From: an uncultured Clostridia bacterium
GTDB lineage: Bacteria; Bacillota; Clostridia; Oscillospirales; Ruminococcaceae
Assembly (NCBI GenBank): GCA_937906945.1
Contig: CALCUE010000026.1
Span: forward strand, 62,001-126,000
DNA: 64,000 nucleotides
Direction: 5' to 3'
Shown: one piece after another, positions 44,773 through 53,470 of the stretch
Layout: each line of letters starts with the position of its first letter
Position numbering within the stretch: the first letter of the stretch is position 1
The notes under the pieces: model-generated
The model's input: only the letters and a program-made list of their open reading frames with translations
What the model was told of the DNA's origin: nothing
Databases searched by the model: none
Translations under genes and position numbers: made by a program

Positions 44773-45129
44773 TTATTTTTGAAAACAGGCGATTTCCTCG
44801 GCGGTCATATGGTCTTCCAAAACGCCCAGAATGATTTTTCTATCCCGGGCGCTAGCTCTTCCGAAGGCGCTGAGTACGACGCTTTCTTCCGTGCTCAATG
44901 TGCGGATCGGGGCAGGGCATCCGGTGATCCCGAATAAATAATCCAGCGATACATCTAATGTTTCGGCAATAGCGGCGGCGATGTCGGACTGCGGCCTCCG
45001 GTTTCCGTTGATATAACGGGAAAGGGTGGCTTCCGTCGTCTTTGTTTTTTCCGCCAGCCAACTTTGCGTGATTCCACGCTGCTTCATAATTTTTTTCACT
45101 TTTCTTCCGAAATCTTCGACAGCAGCCAT
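44773..45129 (-). CDS. XRE-family helix-turn-helix regulator
   Basis: A 118-residue protein with an N-terminal Cro/C1-type HTH (about 12-66: MKQRGITQSWLAEKTKTTEATLSRYINGNRRP) and a short C-terminal helical region that probably dimerises. The start at 45129 follows GAGGAG. It is a single gene inserted between queA and tgt in opposite orientation, an arrangement that suggests later insertion or local regulation. Target unknown. Confidence 0.85.
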   Translation of the reverse strand: MAAVEDFGRKVKKIMKQRGITQSWLAEKTKTTEATLSRYINGNRRPQSDIAAAIAETLDVSLDYLFGITGCPAPIRTLSTEESVVLSAFGRASARDRKIILGVLEDHMTAEEIACFQK

Positions 45130-45241
45130 AAAAACTCCTCTTTCTCCGCTTTTACAAAATGTATTATTTAATATAAACTGATTTTGAATATTTGTCAAGA
45201 ATTATTATTCAATTGGTAATGCATGTTAAAAATAATTGCTC

Positions 45242-45270
45242 TTGCCAAGAAGCGAAATCTACGATATAAT
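45242..45270 (+). promoter_or_regulatory. Predicted tgt promoter
   Basis: TTGCCA (45242-45247), a 17-base spacer and TATAAT (45265-45270), 33 bases before the start. Confidence 0.7.
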
Positions 45271-45303
45271 AACAATGTATTTTTTTATATCAGAGGTTAA
45301 GCA

Positions 45304-46434
45304 ATGTTTACTGTATTAAAAACCGAAGGAAAAGCCCGGCGCTGTGAATTTGAGACCGTTCACGGAACTGTTCAAACGCCGGCTTTTATGAATGTGGCCA
45401 CCTGTGGCGCTATTAAAGGCGGCGTAGCGTCAGAGGATCTGAAGGAACTACATTGTCAGGTGGCGCTTTGCAACACCTATCATTTGTCGCTTCGTCCCGG
45501 TGATCTGGTCGTCAAAGAATTGGGTGGTCTTCATAAATTTATGAACTGGGATCGTCCTATTTTGACGGACAGCGGTGGCTTCCAGGTGTTCAGCCTCTCC
45601 AAGCTTCGTAAAATCAAAGAGGAAGGCGTTTATTTTAGGAGCCATTTGGACGGTCACGCGATTTTTATGGGGCCGGAGGAATCCATGCAGATCCAGTCCC
45701 ATTTGGGAAGTACGATCGCCATGGCGTTTGATGAATGCGTTGAAAATCCGGCGCCAAAATCCTATTCGGCGCAATCTTGCCAAAGGACGACCCGCTGGCT
45801 TTACCGCTGTAAGGCGGAAATGGATCGTTTGAACTCGCTTCCGGATACGATCAATCCGCACCAGATGCTTTTTGGAATCAACCAAGGCTGTACTTTCGAG
45901 GATCTTCGTATTGAGCATATGAAGGAGATTGCCAAACTGGATCTGGATGGTTACGCTATCGGCGGTCTGGCCGTGGGAGAACCTACGTCGGAAATGTATA
46001 GGATCATCGAAGCTGTGGAACCGTATATGCCGGTGGAAAAGCCCCGGTATCTGATGGGCGTCGGAACGCCGGTCAACATTTTGGAAGGAGTCCATCGCGG
46101 CATTGATCTTTTTGATTGCGTTATGCCAAGCCGAAACGCCCGTCACGGTACGCTTTTTACCTGGCAGGGAATTCGGAATCTCAATAATGAAAAGTATATC
46201 TATGATGATGGTCCTGTCGATCCGGAATGCGATTGCCCGACCTGTCGGCTCCACAGCCGCGCCTATGTTCGCCATTTACTTCGTTCCAACGAGCTTTTGG
46301 CGCACCGTCTTACGGTTCAGCACAATCTTTTCTTCTACAATACGTTGATGGAACGGATCCGTGAGGCATTGGATAACGGAACTTTTGAGGAGTTTTATCA
46401 GAAATACGTTCCCATTCTTGGAAAGAGAATTTGA
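45304..46434 (+). CDS. tgt: tRNA-guanine transglycosylase
   Basis: It exchanges guanine 34 of tRNA for preQ1 (bacterial queuosine pathway). The 376-residue TIM barrel has both catalytic Asp residues (DSGGFQVFS near 91; FDCVMPSRNARHGTLFT near 265) and the zinc site CDCPTC with the later His in VQHNLFF. AGAGG precedes the ATG. queA lies upstream; no other queuosine genes are in the window. Confidence 0.96.
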   Translation: MFTVLKTEGKARRCEFETVHGTVQTPAFMNVATCGAIKGGVASEDLKELHCQVALCNTYHLSLRPGDLVVKELGGLHKFMNWDRPILTDSGGFQVFSLSKLRKIKEEGVYFRSHLDGHAIFMGPEESMQIQSHLGSTIAMAFDECVENPAPKSYSAQSCQRTTRWLYRCKAEMDRLNSLPDTINPHQMLFGINQGCTFEDLRIEHMKEIAKLDLDGYAIGGLAVGEPTSEMYRIIEAVEPYMPVEKPRYLMGVGTPVNILEGVHRGIDLFDCVMPSRNARHGTLFTWQGIRNLNNEKYIYDDGPVDPECDCPTCRLHSRAYVRHLLRSNELLAHRLTVQHNLFFYNTLMERIREALDNGTFEEFYQKYVPILGKRI

Positions 46435-46443
46435 GGAAAAGCC

Positions 46444-46472
46444 TTGCGCTATCGTCGTTTTTTCTATATAAT
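46444..46472 (+). promoter_or_regulatory. Predicted yajC promoter
   Basis: TTGCGC (46444-46449), a 17-base spacer and TATAAT (46467-46472), just after the tgt stop. Confidence 0.65.
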
Positions 46473-46503
46473 AGGATTATATTAATTGGGAGGTAATTTT
46501 TTT

Positions 46504-46842
46504 ATGTACAATTTGCTTTTTTCCAGTTCAGCGGCAGCCGGAGAGGGATCCATTTGGGAGACGATCCTCAGCTTTGCGCCTCTGCTTCTTGTTCTGGTTG
46601 TTTTTTATTTTCTTCTGATCCGTCCTCAGCAGAAAAAAGATAAAGAAGATAAGGCTATGCGCGAAAATCTGGAGATCGGTGATGAAGTTGTTACCGCCGG
46701 AGGTATTATCGGTATCATCACTTCCATTAAAGACGAAACCGTCGTCGTTGAAACCGGCAGCGGACGCAGTCGTATTCGCGTAGCAAAATGGGCGATATCC
46801 CAGAAAATCTCCACGGATAAAGAAGACGAAAATCAAAAATAA
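46504..46842 (+). CDS. yajC: Preprotein translocase subunit YajC
   Basis: A 112-residue single-span protein of the SecDF-YajC accessory complex. One N-terminal membrane helix (about 24-42) is followed by FLLIRPQQKKDKE and LEIGDEVVTAGGIIGII, the family signature. The ATG at 46504 follows GGGAGG and trims six residues of a longer TTG frame. Position after tgt is conserved; secDF is not in this window. Confidence 0.94.
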   Translation: MYNLLFSSSAAAGEGSIWETILSFAPLLLVLVVFYFLLIRPQQKKDKEDKAMRENLEIGDEVVTAGGIIGIITSIKDETVVVETGSGRSRIRVAKWAISQKISTDKEDENQK

Positions 46843-46906
46843 GTCCGAATAAAATACGTCCCTTTGGAATAACCTTAAAATGGTTAAGAGAAAGGGGCGT
46901 TTGTTT

Positions 46907-47278
46907 TTGAAAAATATAGGAATAAAGATCGTAAAAAGCGCTTCAATCGGGACAGCGTTGGGCACTTTCATATCAGCCATCGTGCTTTTTGTTTTAGCGG
47001 CGGTCCTTTCCATCGGTCAGCTTTCACCGGTCGTGGTTGGCCCTATGGCATTAGCGGCACAAATTATTGGTGGATTTGTTGGAGGATTTTTTTCCGGGAT
47101 GACAGCGGGAAAAAAAGGGTTTTTGTGTGGCCTTTTGTCCGGAATTCTGTTTTTTGCGATGATTTGGATCTGTGGCGGCATTTTTGGAGCCGCAAACTTC
47201 GGATGGGAAGCTCTTATAAAAGCCGCTATTATATCAGCAGCAGGCGTTCTAGGCGGTATTATTGGTGTCAACCGATAA
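46907..47278 (+). CDS. TIGR04086 family four-helix membrane protein
   Basis: A 123-residue hydrophobic protein with four predicted helices rich in Gly/Ala (AAQIIGGFVGGFFSG, GFLCGLLSGILFF). It matches the TIGR04086 family of spore-forming Firmicutes, usually found beside yajC as here; function unknown. I favour the TTG start at 46907, 7 bases after AAAGGGG; the in-frame ATG at 46880 has no ribosome binding site. Confidence 0.8.
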   Translation: MKNIGIKIVKSASIGTALGTFISAIVLFVLAAVLSIGQLSPVVVGPMALAAQIIGGFVGGFFSGMTAGKKGFLCGLLSGILFFAMIWICGGIFGAANFGWEALIKAAIISAAGVLGGIIGVNR

Positions 47279-47295
47279 AATAATATGGATAAATA

Positions 47296-47327
47296 AACAA
47301 GCTCCGGTATATCCGGAGCTTGTTTTT
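47296..47327 (+). terminator. Intrinsic terminator after the TIGR04086 gene
   Basis: AACAAGCTCCGG pairs with CCGGAGCTTGTT around a 5-base loop, then T residues. Confidence 0.92.
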
Positions 47328-47375
47328 CATATCTTAGAAAGAACAGGGAAGACAGAAGGGGAAAGGAGAACAGAA

Positions 47376-47948
47376 ATGAACGAAAAAATCAGACAAACTC
47401 TTCGCCGGAACCGCTATTTGCTGTTAGCGGTCAGCGTTCTTCTATTAGGAACGGTGATCGGTGTTGTCGCTCTTCAGAATCTGCCAAAGGAGCTTCTGGA
47501 AAAGGTTCAAACGCTATCCATTATGGGAAAAAAGGATTTCAAAACGATCTGGTGGGATCGTTTTGCCTTTTCAGAATGTGTACTGTTCGGCCTCTTTATT
47601 TCGGGCTTCAGCCTTTTTGGACATGGAACCGCTTCTTTTTTACTTTTGCTTTATGGCATGATTTACGGAGTAAAAAATGCCGTCAGTTATCACTTTTTGG
47701 GTTCGGGTTATTTGATTCCAGCGTTGGCCGAGTTTTTTTCTTTTCTTATTTTCACCGTTTTTTGCTTTCTGGTCATGGGAGAAAATTCGTTTTATTCCTC
47801 CGAACTCCTTCGTCGCATTATACAAAAAAAGAATGATGAAAAACCGCATTATAATGGGAAAAATCAAGCTGTGAAATTAATATGCTTTACAGTTATTTTA
47901 GCCGTTTTTTCCGCTCTTTCGTCTTATTTATCTCTCGTCCTGGCTTGA
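47376..47948 (+). CDS. SpoIIM-like polytopic membrane protein
   Basis: A 190-residue protein with a basic N-terminus and about five membrane helices. The layout (first helix, extracytoplasmic loop ending FKTIWWDRF, then closely spaced helices with a polar YHFLGSGYLIPALAE turn) resembles stage II sporulation protein M, part of the SpoIID-M-P engulfment machine. Similarity is weak at residue level; the neighbouring xer recombinase, also next to spoIIM in Bacillus, supports it. AAAGGAG precedes the ATG at 47376. Its last 21 bases overlap the end of the convergent recombinase gene. Confidence 0.55.
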   Translation: MNEKIRQTLRRNRYLLLAVSVLLLGTVIGVVALQNLPKELLEKVQTLSIMGKKDFKTIWWDRFAFSECVLFGLFISGFSLFGHGTASFLLLLYGMIYGVKNAVSYHFLGSGYLIPALAEFFSFLIFTVFCFLVMGENSFYSSELLRRIIQKKNDEKPHYNGKNQAVKLICFTVILAVFSALSSYLSLVLA

Positions 47949-48935
47949 TTTTTTCTTTGGTTGTCGGACATTTTTTAATGGTGATTTATTGGAAGCGTCT
48001 TCAATCTGACGATTACTGACGTGAGTATAGATTTCCGTTGTCGAAAGGCTTTCATGACCCAAAAGCTCTTTTAATACACGAATATCCACACCGGCGTTTT
48101 GGTAAAGAAGTGTTGCCGCCGTATGACGAAGCTTGTGAGGCGTTATGCCCATGCCATCCAGACCGGCTTTTTTTAAGCATTCTTCCACAATCTGTTCCAC
48201 ACGACGAGGACCGATCCGTTTGCCGTTCCGATTCAAAAATAGCGCGTTTTTATCGACCCGTTTGACTTTTTCACCGGAATCCAGAACTTTCTTATAATTT
48301 TCAATAGCCTCCAAACACGAATTGTTCAGATACACGATCCGTTCTTTATTGCCTTTACCAAGCAGTTTCAAGCGGTTTTCTTTAATATCGGAAAGATTGA
48401 TGCCACAAAGTTCGGAAAGACGCATTCCGCAGTTCAGAAACAGCGTGATCATGCAAAAATCTCGTTCGGTAAAGCTGGTTTCCACATGAGTCAAAAGCTC
48501 CAGAGCCTGTTCCAACGTCAGATATTTTGGCAACGCTTTTTTTAAGGACGGCGTTTCCAGATTCTGCATCGGATTTTCCGAAAGTTTTCCAACCGATACG
48601 TTCAGATATTTGTAAAACGAACGAATGGCGGAAACTTTGCGGGAACGCGCTTTGGCGTGATTATCATGGTTCTGCTGAAACTCCGCTAAAAACTCCATGG
48701 CATCCAGTCGTGTGGCGTTTTGGATAAGATCAAATCCGGCGTCCTGAATTTTAATTTCCGAGTAATCCACCAACTCATCCGCAAGATGATTTTTAATTAA
48801 AAGAAAACGTAAAAAAGAACGAAGGTCAATATAATAGCCATCGACAGTTCGTGAAGAACGACCTTTAATGGTTTCCATATAAAATAAGAAATCTCGTAGA
48901 TAATCCGGGCAATCGTTCAAATATGACTTATTCAT
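47928..48935 (-). CDS. Tyrosine recombinase XerC/XerD
   Basis: A 335-residue recombinase with an N-terminal SAM-like core-binding domain (about 10-110) and a catalytic domain. Catalytic residues seen are Arg in GMRLSEL, HKLRHT, the His in LGHESLSTT and Tyr in IYTHV. The likely role is resolving chromosome dimers at dif. It is somewhat longer than XerC/XerD (about 300). No dif-like sequence or mobile-element context was seen nearby, which argues against an integrase. Confidence 0.9.
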   Translation of the reverse strand: MNKSYLNDCPDYLRDFLFYMETIKGRSSRTVDGYYIDLRSFLRFLLIKNHLADELVDYSEIKIQDAGFDLIQNATRLDAMEFLAEFQQNHDNHAKARSRKVSAIRSFYKYLNVSVGKLSENPMQNLETPSLKKALPKYLTLEQALELLTHVETSFTERDFCMITLFLNCGMRLSELCGINLSDIKENRLKLLGKGNKERIVYLNNSCLEAIENYKKVLDSGEKVKRVDKNALFLNRNGKRIGPRRVEQIVEECLKKAGLDGMGITPHKLRHTAATLLYQNAGVDIRVLKELLGHESLSTTEIYTHVSNRQIEDASNKSPLKNVRQPKKKSSQDER

Positions 48936-49038
48936 AGGTTTTCGCCCCTCCTTTATTTCATTAAATTTCTATTTAGCGAAATAGGATCATCTGCAAATAC
49001 TATAGCATAAAACTCTCTTCCCGTCAAGGCTCTTAATA

Positions 49039-49075
49039 AAAAAATCCGCTTTTCATAAAGAAAAACGGATTTTTA
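49039..49075 (-). terminator. Intrinsic terminator of the radA-cwlD region
   Basis: AAAAAATCCG pairs with CGGATTTTT around a loop just after the minus-strand stop at 49076. Confidence 0.8.
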
Positions 49076-49822
49076 TCATTCTTCGCAAAGTGGTATAATT
49101 CCGCCGATATCACAAAGTTCTTTGCCTCCAAGATTTTCCGCGTAAACGTTTCGGTTGCGTAAAAAATCTTTGATGTTTTGATAATCCTGGATGGATCGTA
49201 AATCCCCACTGGTGCCAAGGATCTCTTTTTCGATCATTCCGCCGCAACCGCCAATGAAGCCGTTGGCATATCCTTCCAAACGGATTTTATCGTCCCGGAT
49301 CGTTAAGACCTCGATGCCGTGGTCTTCGGCAATTTTAGCGATTCCCCTATCGGCAGTTATGATCGCGTCTTCGCAAATGGCCAATACCGCGCATTTCGCG
49401 TAGCCTTGTTTGACAGCGATGAAATTATAATTCTGCTCTTCCAAAAACTGTAATATCCGTGGATCGGCTGTGTTGGGATTTAATAGAACCTGTTTTCCCA
49501 AAAACTGAACATTCAGGTGACAGTCATTGGGGTATGTATCCCCTGCTTTTTGGAACGATTCCTGTGCTTCAAAAGAGAGCGTTTTCAGCATTTCCACTGT
49601 TTTTTCAGAACAGGAGGACGTAATAACGCTTTTTCCGCCCAGATGAAGAAGCTGTAAATCCGCATGAGAAGCGATTTCTTTCGGAAGATCATCACTTGGG
49701 TCAATGGGAATAACGGCGATTTTTGCTGATGCTAATGCGCTTTTTACATCCTCCGCCAAAGAAGAAACGGCGATGACGGTCGCCTTTCCTTTCGGAAAAT
49801 TCGGCTTTTCCAGATACTCCAT
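49076..49822 (-). CDS. Uncharacterised protein, possibly DUF6873 (guanidino-group-modifying fold)
   Basis: A 248-residue cytosolic protein without signal peptide. The segments NDCHLNVQFLG, AIITADRGIAKIA and GFIGGCGGMI recall, in spacing, the pentein fold of dimethylargininase and agmatine deiminase enzymes, where Asp, His and a late Cys are catalytic; here His in the first segment and Cys in the last are candidates. I am not certain of the family. It lies 7 bases after radA in the same direction, with AATGGAGTATC overlap at the start, so it is cotranscribed with radA and cwlD. Confidence 0.7.
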   Translation of the reverse strand: MEYLEKPNFPKGKATVIAVSSLAEDVKSALASAKIAVIPIDPSDDLPKEIASHADLQLLHLGGKSVITSSCSEKTVEMLKTLSFEAQESFQKAGDTYPNDCHLNVQFLGKQVLLNPNTADPRILQFLEEQNYNFIAVKQGYAKCAVLAICEDAIITADRGIAKIAEDHGIEVLTIRDDKIRLEGYANGFIGGCGGMIEKEILGTSGDLRSIQDYQNIKDFLRNRNVYAENLGGKELCDIGGIIPLCEE

Positions 49823-49828
49823 TTTGGT

Positions 49829-51217
49829 TTAAGACTCCTTTTTATGAATGACAGAAAAGGCCTCTCCCACGCTGGAAACGCCGCTCAATTTGATTTTATA
49901 ATCTTCGACGGCGATGTTTTTCAGACATTGTTTGGGCAAAATCACTTCGGTAAATCCCAGTTTTTCCGCTTCCTTGATACGGCTTTCCACATGAGAAACG
50001 CTCCGCAATTCCCCGCCAAGACCGATTTCACCGAACGCGACAACACTTTCATCGACGACCGTATCCGTTAGGCTGGAAATCAACGCGATGGCAACGGGAA
50101 GATCCGCCGCTGGTTCGTCTAACTTGAGGCCACCGATAACATTGATGTAGGTATCCATATTTCCGAAAAAGTAACCGGCCCGTTTTTCCAAGACGGCAAT
50201 CAAAAGACTGGTGCGGTTGAAATCAAAGCCGGTGGAAGTGCGGCGAGGAACGCCGAAACCGGTTTTGGTCACAAGGGCCTGCACTTCGGCAAAAATCGGA
50301 CGGGTGCCTTCGATGATACAGCTGACACAGGTGCCGGAAACGTTTTTGGGGCGTTCGGAAAGCAGCGCTATGGAGGGATTTTCCACCTCATGCAGGCCGT
50401 TTTCGCCCATTTCAAAAATACCGATCTCGTTGGTGGAACCAAACCGGTTTTTGATGGAACGCAAGATCCGGTAGCTCATGGTGCGTTCTCCTTCAAAGTG
50501 AAGAACAGTATCGACGATATGCTCCATGACCTTCGGACCGGCGATGGCACCGTCCTTGTTGACGTGGCCGACAATAATCATAGGAATTTCAGCCTTCTTG
50601 GCCGCTTTAGTAAGAATAGAGGTACATTCTTTGACCTGCGTAACGCTGCCGCTGGAAGAAGATATGGCCGCGAAATTCATAGTCTGGATGGAGTCGATCA
50701 TGACCATATCTGGCTTTTCCTTTATGATCGCGTTGACCACTTGTCCGATATCGGTATAGGGAGCGATCAGAAGATTATCTCCGGTAACACCAAGCCGACG
50801 AGCGCGAAGTTTTAGTTGCGCCTTGCTCTCTTCTCCGGAAATATAAAGAATTTTCATAGATTCTGAAAGTTTTCCGCAAATCTGCAAAAGCATGGTGGAT
50901 TTTCCAATGCCCGGATCACCGCCCAAAAGCGTAACGGACCCTTTCACAATGCCGCCGCCGAGCACACGGTCCAATTCCTTGATCCCGGTAACGTAGCGAT
51001 ATTCATCCTCGACAACGACATCGCTGATTCGAACGACGGCTTCCTCGTCGGCAGTGTCCGGCACGATTCCGGCGGTTTTCTGCTTGGAAGGCAACTCTTC
51101 CGCCCGGATATCCTCCACAAAAGTATTCCATTCTTTACATTCCGGGCATTGTCCGTACCATCTTGGAGATTCGTAACCACATTCCGAGCAGACATAGACC
51201 GCTTTCATTTTTCCCAT
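49829..51217 (-). CDS. radA: DNA repair protein RadA
   Basis: It promotes branch migration during recombination. The 462-residue chain has the N-terminal zinc finger CSECGYESPRWYGQCPEC (about 10-27), RecA-like P-loop GGDPGIGKSTML (about 98-109), KNRFGSTNE (the RadA signature) and a C-terminal Lon-protease-like domain. GGGAAG precedes the ATG. Its first 13 bases overlap the end of cwlD, so the two are coupled. Confidence 0.96.
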   Translation of the reverse strand: MGKMKAVYVCSECGYESPRWYGQCPECKEWNTFVEDIRAEELPSKQKTAGIVPDTADEEAVVRISDVVVEDEYRYVTGIKELDRVLGGGIVKGSVTLLGGDPGIGKSTMLLQICGKLSESMKILYISGEESKAQLKLRARRLGVTGDNLLIAPYTDIGQVVNAIIKEKPDMVMIDSIQTMNFAAISSSSGSVTQVKECTSILTKAAKKAEIPMIIVGHVNKDGAIAGPKVMEHIVDTVLHFEGERTMSYRILRSIKNRFGSTNEIGIFEMGENGLHEVENPSIALLSERPKNVSGTCVSCIIEGTRPIFAEVQALVTKTGFGVPRRTSTGFDFNRTSLLIAVLEKRAGYFFGNMDTYINVIGGLKLDEPAADLPVAIALISSLTDTVVDESVVAFGEIGLGGELRSVSHVESRIKEAEKLGFTEVILPKQCLKNIAVEDYKIKLSGVSSVGEAFSVIHKKES

Positions 51218-51954
51218 TCGTTGACTTCCCTTTCTGTCAGGTATTGGATCGTTCCTGTGGCAAGCACAAACGATACTTTATTTTGGTATGTATCATCCAT
51301 CAGGAGCGCCGCGTCGTGATTGGATGAAAGAAAACCGCATTCCGCCAGTACAGCCACTTTTTGGGCGTGATAAACAAGATAGACATCATCCGTGACCGGC
51401 TTTATGACTCGCTTATTTTCCGGCTGTAAAAGTGAGATCAGGCTATTTTGCAGGATATCAGCGAGCATGGCACTTTCTTCTTGCTGTGGACCGTAAAAAA
51501 TTTGAGCACCGTGAGCATCGCCGCCGAAATAATTCTGATGAATCGAAAGAAAACAGGCGCAATCCGACTGTTCCAACTGTGAAAATCGGTTGCGGATATC
51601 GGATTTTTTCCGATCTCTTTGATGGGTCAGGCCTTCATCGCAGGTCATTCGATCTGTCCTGCGGGTAAACTCCGTGCGGTAGCCGAAAAATCGAAGAAAA
51701 GCCCCTGTTTTTAATGTGACCGGCAAATTGATGTCTTTCTCCAGAATTCCGCCGACACCGATCGCCCCGCTATCTTCCCCACCGTGACCGGGATCCAGAA
51801 GAATACATTCCGCTGATTTTGATAAAGAAGCCGAAACCGCCAAAAAGGAATTATTTTCCGGTATCTGCGTCGTAAACGGACAAATAACGATCAGAAAGGT
51901 GGAAACAACCAATAAAAACGCTTTTATAGCCGTATATTTCAAAACAAGATTCAT
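51205..51954 (-). CDS. cwlD: CwlD, N-acetylmuramoyl-L-alanine amidase of spore cortex
   Basis: It removes the peptide side chain for muramic delta-lactam formation in cortex. The 249-residue chain has a signal anchor (about 8-27) and an Amidase_3 domain with zinc ligands DPGHGGEDSGA, Glu in LEKDINL and His in LSIHQN, and catalytic Glu in LAECGFLSS. KSDIRNRFSQL, HGAQIFYGP and LLQPENKR are close to clostridial CwlD. GGAG precedes the ATG. Supports a sporulating lineage. Confidence 0.92.
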   Translation of the reverse strand: MNLVLKYTAIKAFLLVVSTFLIVICPFTTQIPENNSFLAVSASLSKSAECILLDPGHGGEDSGAIGVGGILEKDINLPVTLKTGAFLRFFGYRTEFTRRTDRMTCDEGLTHQRDRKKSDIRNRFSQLEQSDCACFLSIHQNYFGGDAHGAQIFYGPQQEESAMLADILQNSLISLLQPENKRVIKPVTDDVYLVYHAQKVAVLAECGFLSSNHDAALLMDDTYQNKVSFVLATGTIQYLTEREVNEWEK

Positions 51955-52165
51955 CCCCTTTCTCCTATTTATACACAGAAAGAAAGGGTGCTATTCCAAA
52001 AGCTATTTTACCATACGGAAGCGGATTTGTATATCTATAAATTTGAAATATTTGCAATTTCCTTTTGATATTTGCGGAACGCCCTCTTGATTTTCGTAAA
52101 CTAAAGTGCTAAAATATGAATGTTGGGGTTTTCCCAGGAAAATTATGGTTTTGGAGGTTCTTGTT

Positions 52166-52477
52166 ATGAATAAACGTCTGAAGGACGAAAGTTTGGATAA
52201 CCTTTTTGAAGCCATTCTTACGCTGAAAACGAAAGAGGAATGTTATAGTTTTTTCCGTGATCTTTGCACGGTTCCGGAACTGAAAACGCTTTCTCAGCGT
52301 TTCCATGTGGCAAAAATGCTGTTGGACCATCGTGTTTACAGCGATATCGTGGAAGAAACCGGTGCTTCCACCGCAACCATCAGCCGTGTCAACCGTTCTC
52401 TTTCCGAAGATTATGATTCCTGCGGCGGCTACGCCCTTGTTTTTGACCGGATGGACGAGGAAGACGATGACCAGTGA
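52166..52477 (+). CDS. YerC/TrpR-like DNA-binding protein
   Basis: A 103-residue protein of the YerC/YecD family: LFEAILTLKTKEEC, FRDLCTVPELKTLSQRFHVA and a TrpR-type helix-turn-helix with GASTATISRVNRSL. Family members are related to TrpR but their ligand is not settled. TTGGAGG precedes the ATG. The methyltransferase start overlaps its stop by 11 bases, so they form a coupled pair. Confidence 0.9.
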   Translation: MNKRLKDESLDNLFEAILTLKTKEECYSFFRDLCTVPELKTLSQRFHVAKMLLDHRVYSDIVEETGASTATISRVNRSLSEDYDSCGGYALVFDRMDEEDDDQ

Positions 52478-53219
52478 TTATGGCGATTTCGCGAGGTTTT
52501 ATGACCGTTTCACCTTGAATGTCGATTACCCTGCTCGGGCTCGTTATTTTGATACGATCATTCAAAAATACAACCCAAATGCGAAGCTCCTTTTGGACCT
52601 TGCCTGCGGGACCGGTTCGCTTAGTTTTGAATTGGAGCCTTTTGGTTACGATATCGTCGCGGTGGATAATTCCTATGAGATGCTCTCTGTTGCCGCGGAG
52701 AAACGGGGCGAACTGGATAGCGGTGTTTTGTTTTTGTGCCAGGAGATGGCCGATCTCGACCTTTACGGAACGATAGACGCGACGGTATGCGCTTTGGACA
52801 GTGTCAACCACATTACCGATCCACAAGAGCTTCTGGAAGTATTCCAAAAAGTCTCTCTGTTTTCCAATCGTGGGGCTGTTTTTGTTTTTGACGTCAACAC
52901 GGTCTATAAACATCAAAGTGTATTGGGAAACAACAGTTTCCTTTTTGAGCAGGACGATGTCTTCTGCGCCTGGCAAAATAGCCTCCAGAAGGACGGTATC
53001 ACCGTGGATATTCTTCTCGACTTTTTTGAGAAAATGCCAGAAAACGGCCTTTATCGTCGGTACAGCACCGATTTCTCTGAAAGGGCCTATGAGATCGACG
53101 ATTTGAAGCAGATGCTGACGCAATCCGGCTTTACTGTCAAGGCGGTTTTTGATGAGGATAGTTTCCTCCCTCTCCGAAAAGACAGTCAGAGGGCGATTCT
53201 GGTAGCCTTGAAAAATTAA
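52467..53219 (+). CDS. Class I SAM-dependent methyltransferase
   Basis: A 250-residue methyltransferase with motif I LLLDLACGTGSLS (about 43-55) and the acidic strand IVAVDNSYEML (about 66-76). The start at 52467, inside the end of the YerC-like gene and preceded by GAGGAAG, gives the N-terminus YGDFARFYDRF, common in this family. Substrate unknown. Confidence 0.88.
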   Translation: MTSDYGDFARFYDRFTLNVDYPARARYFDTIIQKYNPNAKLLLDLACGTGSLSFELEPFGYDIVAVDNSYEMLSVAAEKRGELDSGVLFLCQEMADLDLYGTIDATVCALDSVNHITDPQELLEVFQKVSLFSNRGAVFVFDVNTVYKHQSVLGNNSFLFEQDDVFCAWQNSLQKDGITVDILLDFFEKMPENGLYRRYSTDFSERAYEIDDLKQMLTQSGFTVKAVFDEDSFLPLRKDSQRAILVALKN

Positions 53220-53227
53220 AAAAGTTC

Positions 53228-53256
53228 TTGACATTCGATTTGTTTTAGGATATAAT
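53228..53256 (+). promoter_or_regulatory. Promoter of tRNA-Val
   Basis: TTGACA (53228-53233), a 17-base spacer and TATAAT (53251-53256), both perfect consensus; a strong promoter 14 bases before the tRNA. Confidence 0.85.
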
Positions 53257-53269
53257 AAGCAAGTCGTCT

Positions 53270-53346
53270 GGGGGCATAGCTCAGCTGGTTAGAGCACCTG
53301 CCTTACAAGCAGGGGGTCATAGGTTCGAGTCCTATTGTCCCCACCA
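53270..53346 (+). tRNA. tRNA-Val (anticodon UAC)
   Basis: A 77-base cloverleaf. The acceptor stem is GGGGGCA with TGTCCCC, the D-arm AGCTCAGCTGGTTAGAGC, the anticodon stem CCTGC/GCAGG with loop CTTACAA (anticodon TAC), and the T-arm AGGTTCGAGTCCT region. The 3' CCA is encoded. A lone tRNA with its own consensus promoter and terminator. Confidence 0.97.
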
Positions 53347-53380
53347 AAAAGACCTGAACTTCGGTTTGGGTCTTTTTTTA
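53347..53380 (+). terminator. Intrinsic terminator of tRNA-Val
   Basis: AAAAAGACC pairs with GGGTCTTTTT (plus inner pairs GAAC/GGTTT) and continues in T residues. Confidence 0.85.
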
Positions 53381-53470
53381 TAGCAAAAGTGAGCAGGTTT
53401 CGACGGATTTTCCTATAAAAATCCGATGCATTTTCCCATTATTTCGTGTATAATCGTTTTGGGTGATATT

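Noticed and set aside
47928..48935. Tyrosine recombinase considered as a phage or ICE integrase
   Set aside because: Neighbours are housekeeping genes, there are no attachment-site duplications or mobile genes, and the adjacent tRNA-Val is 5 kb away and intact.
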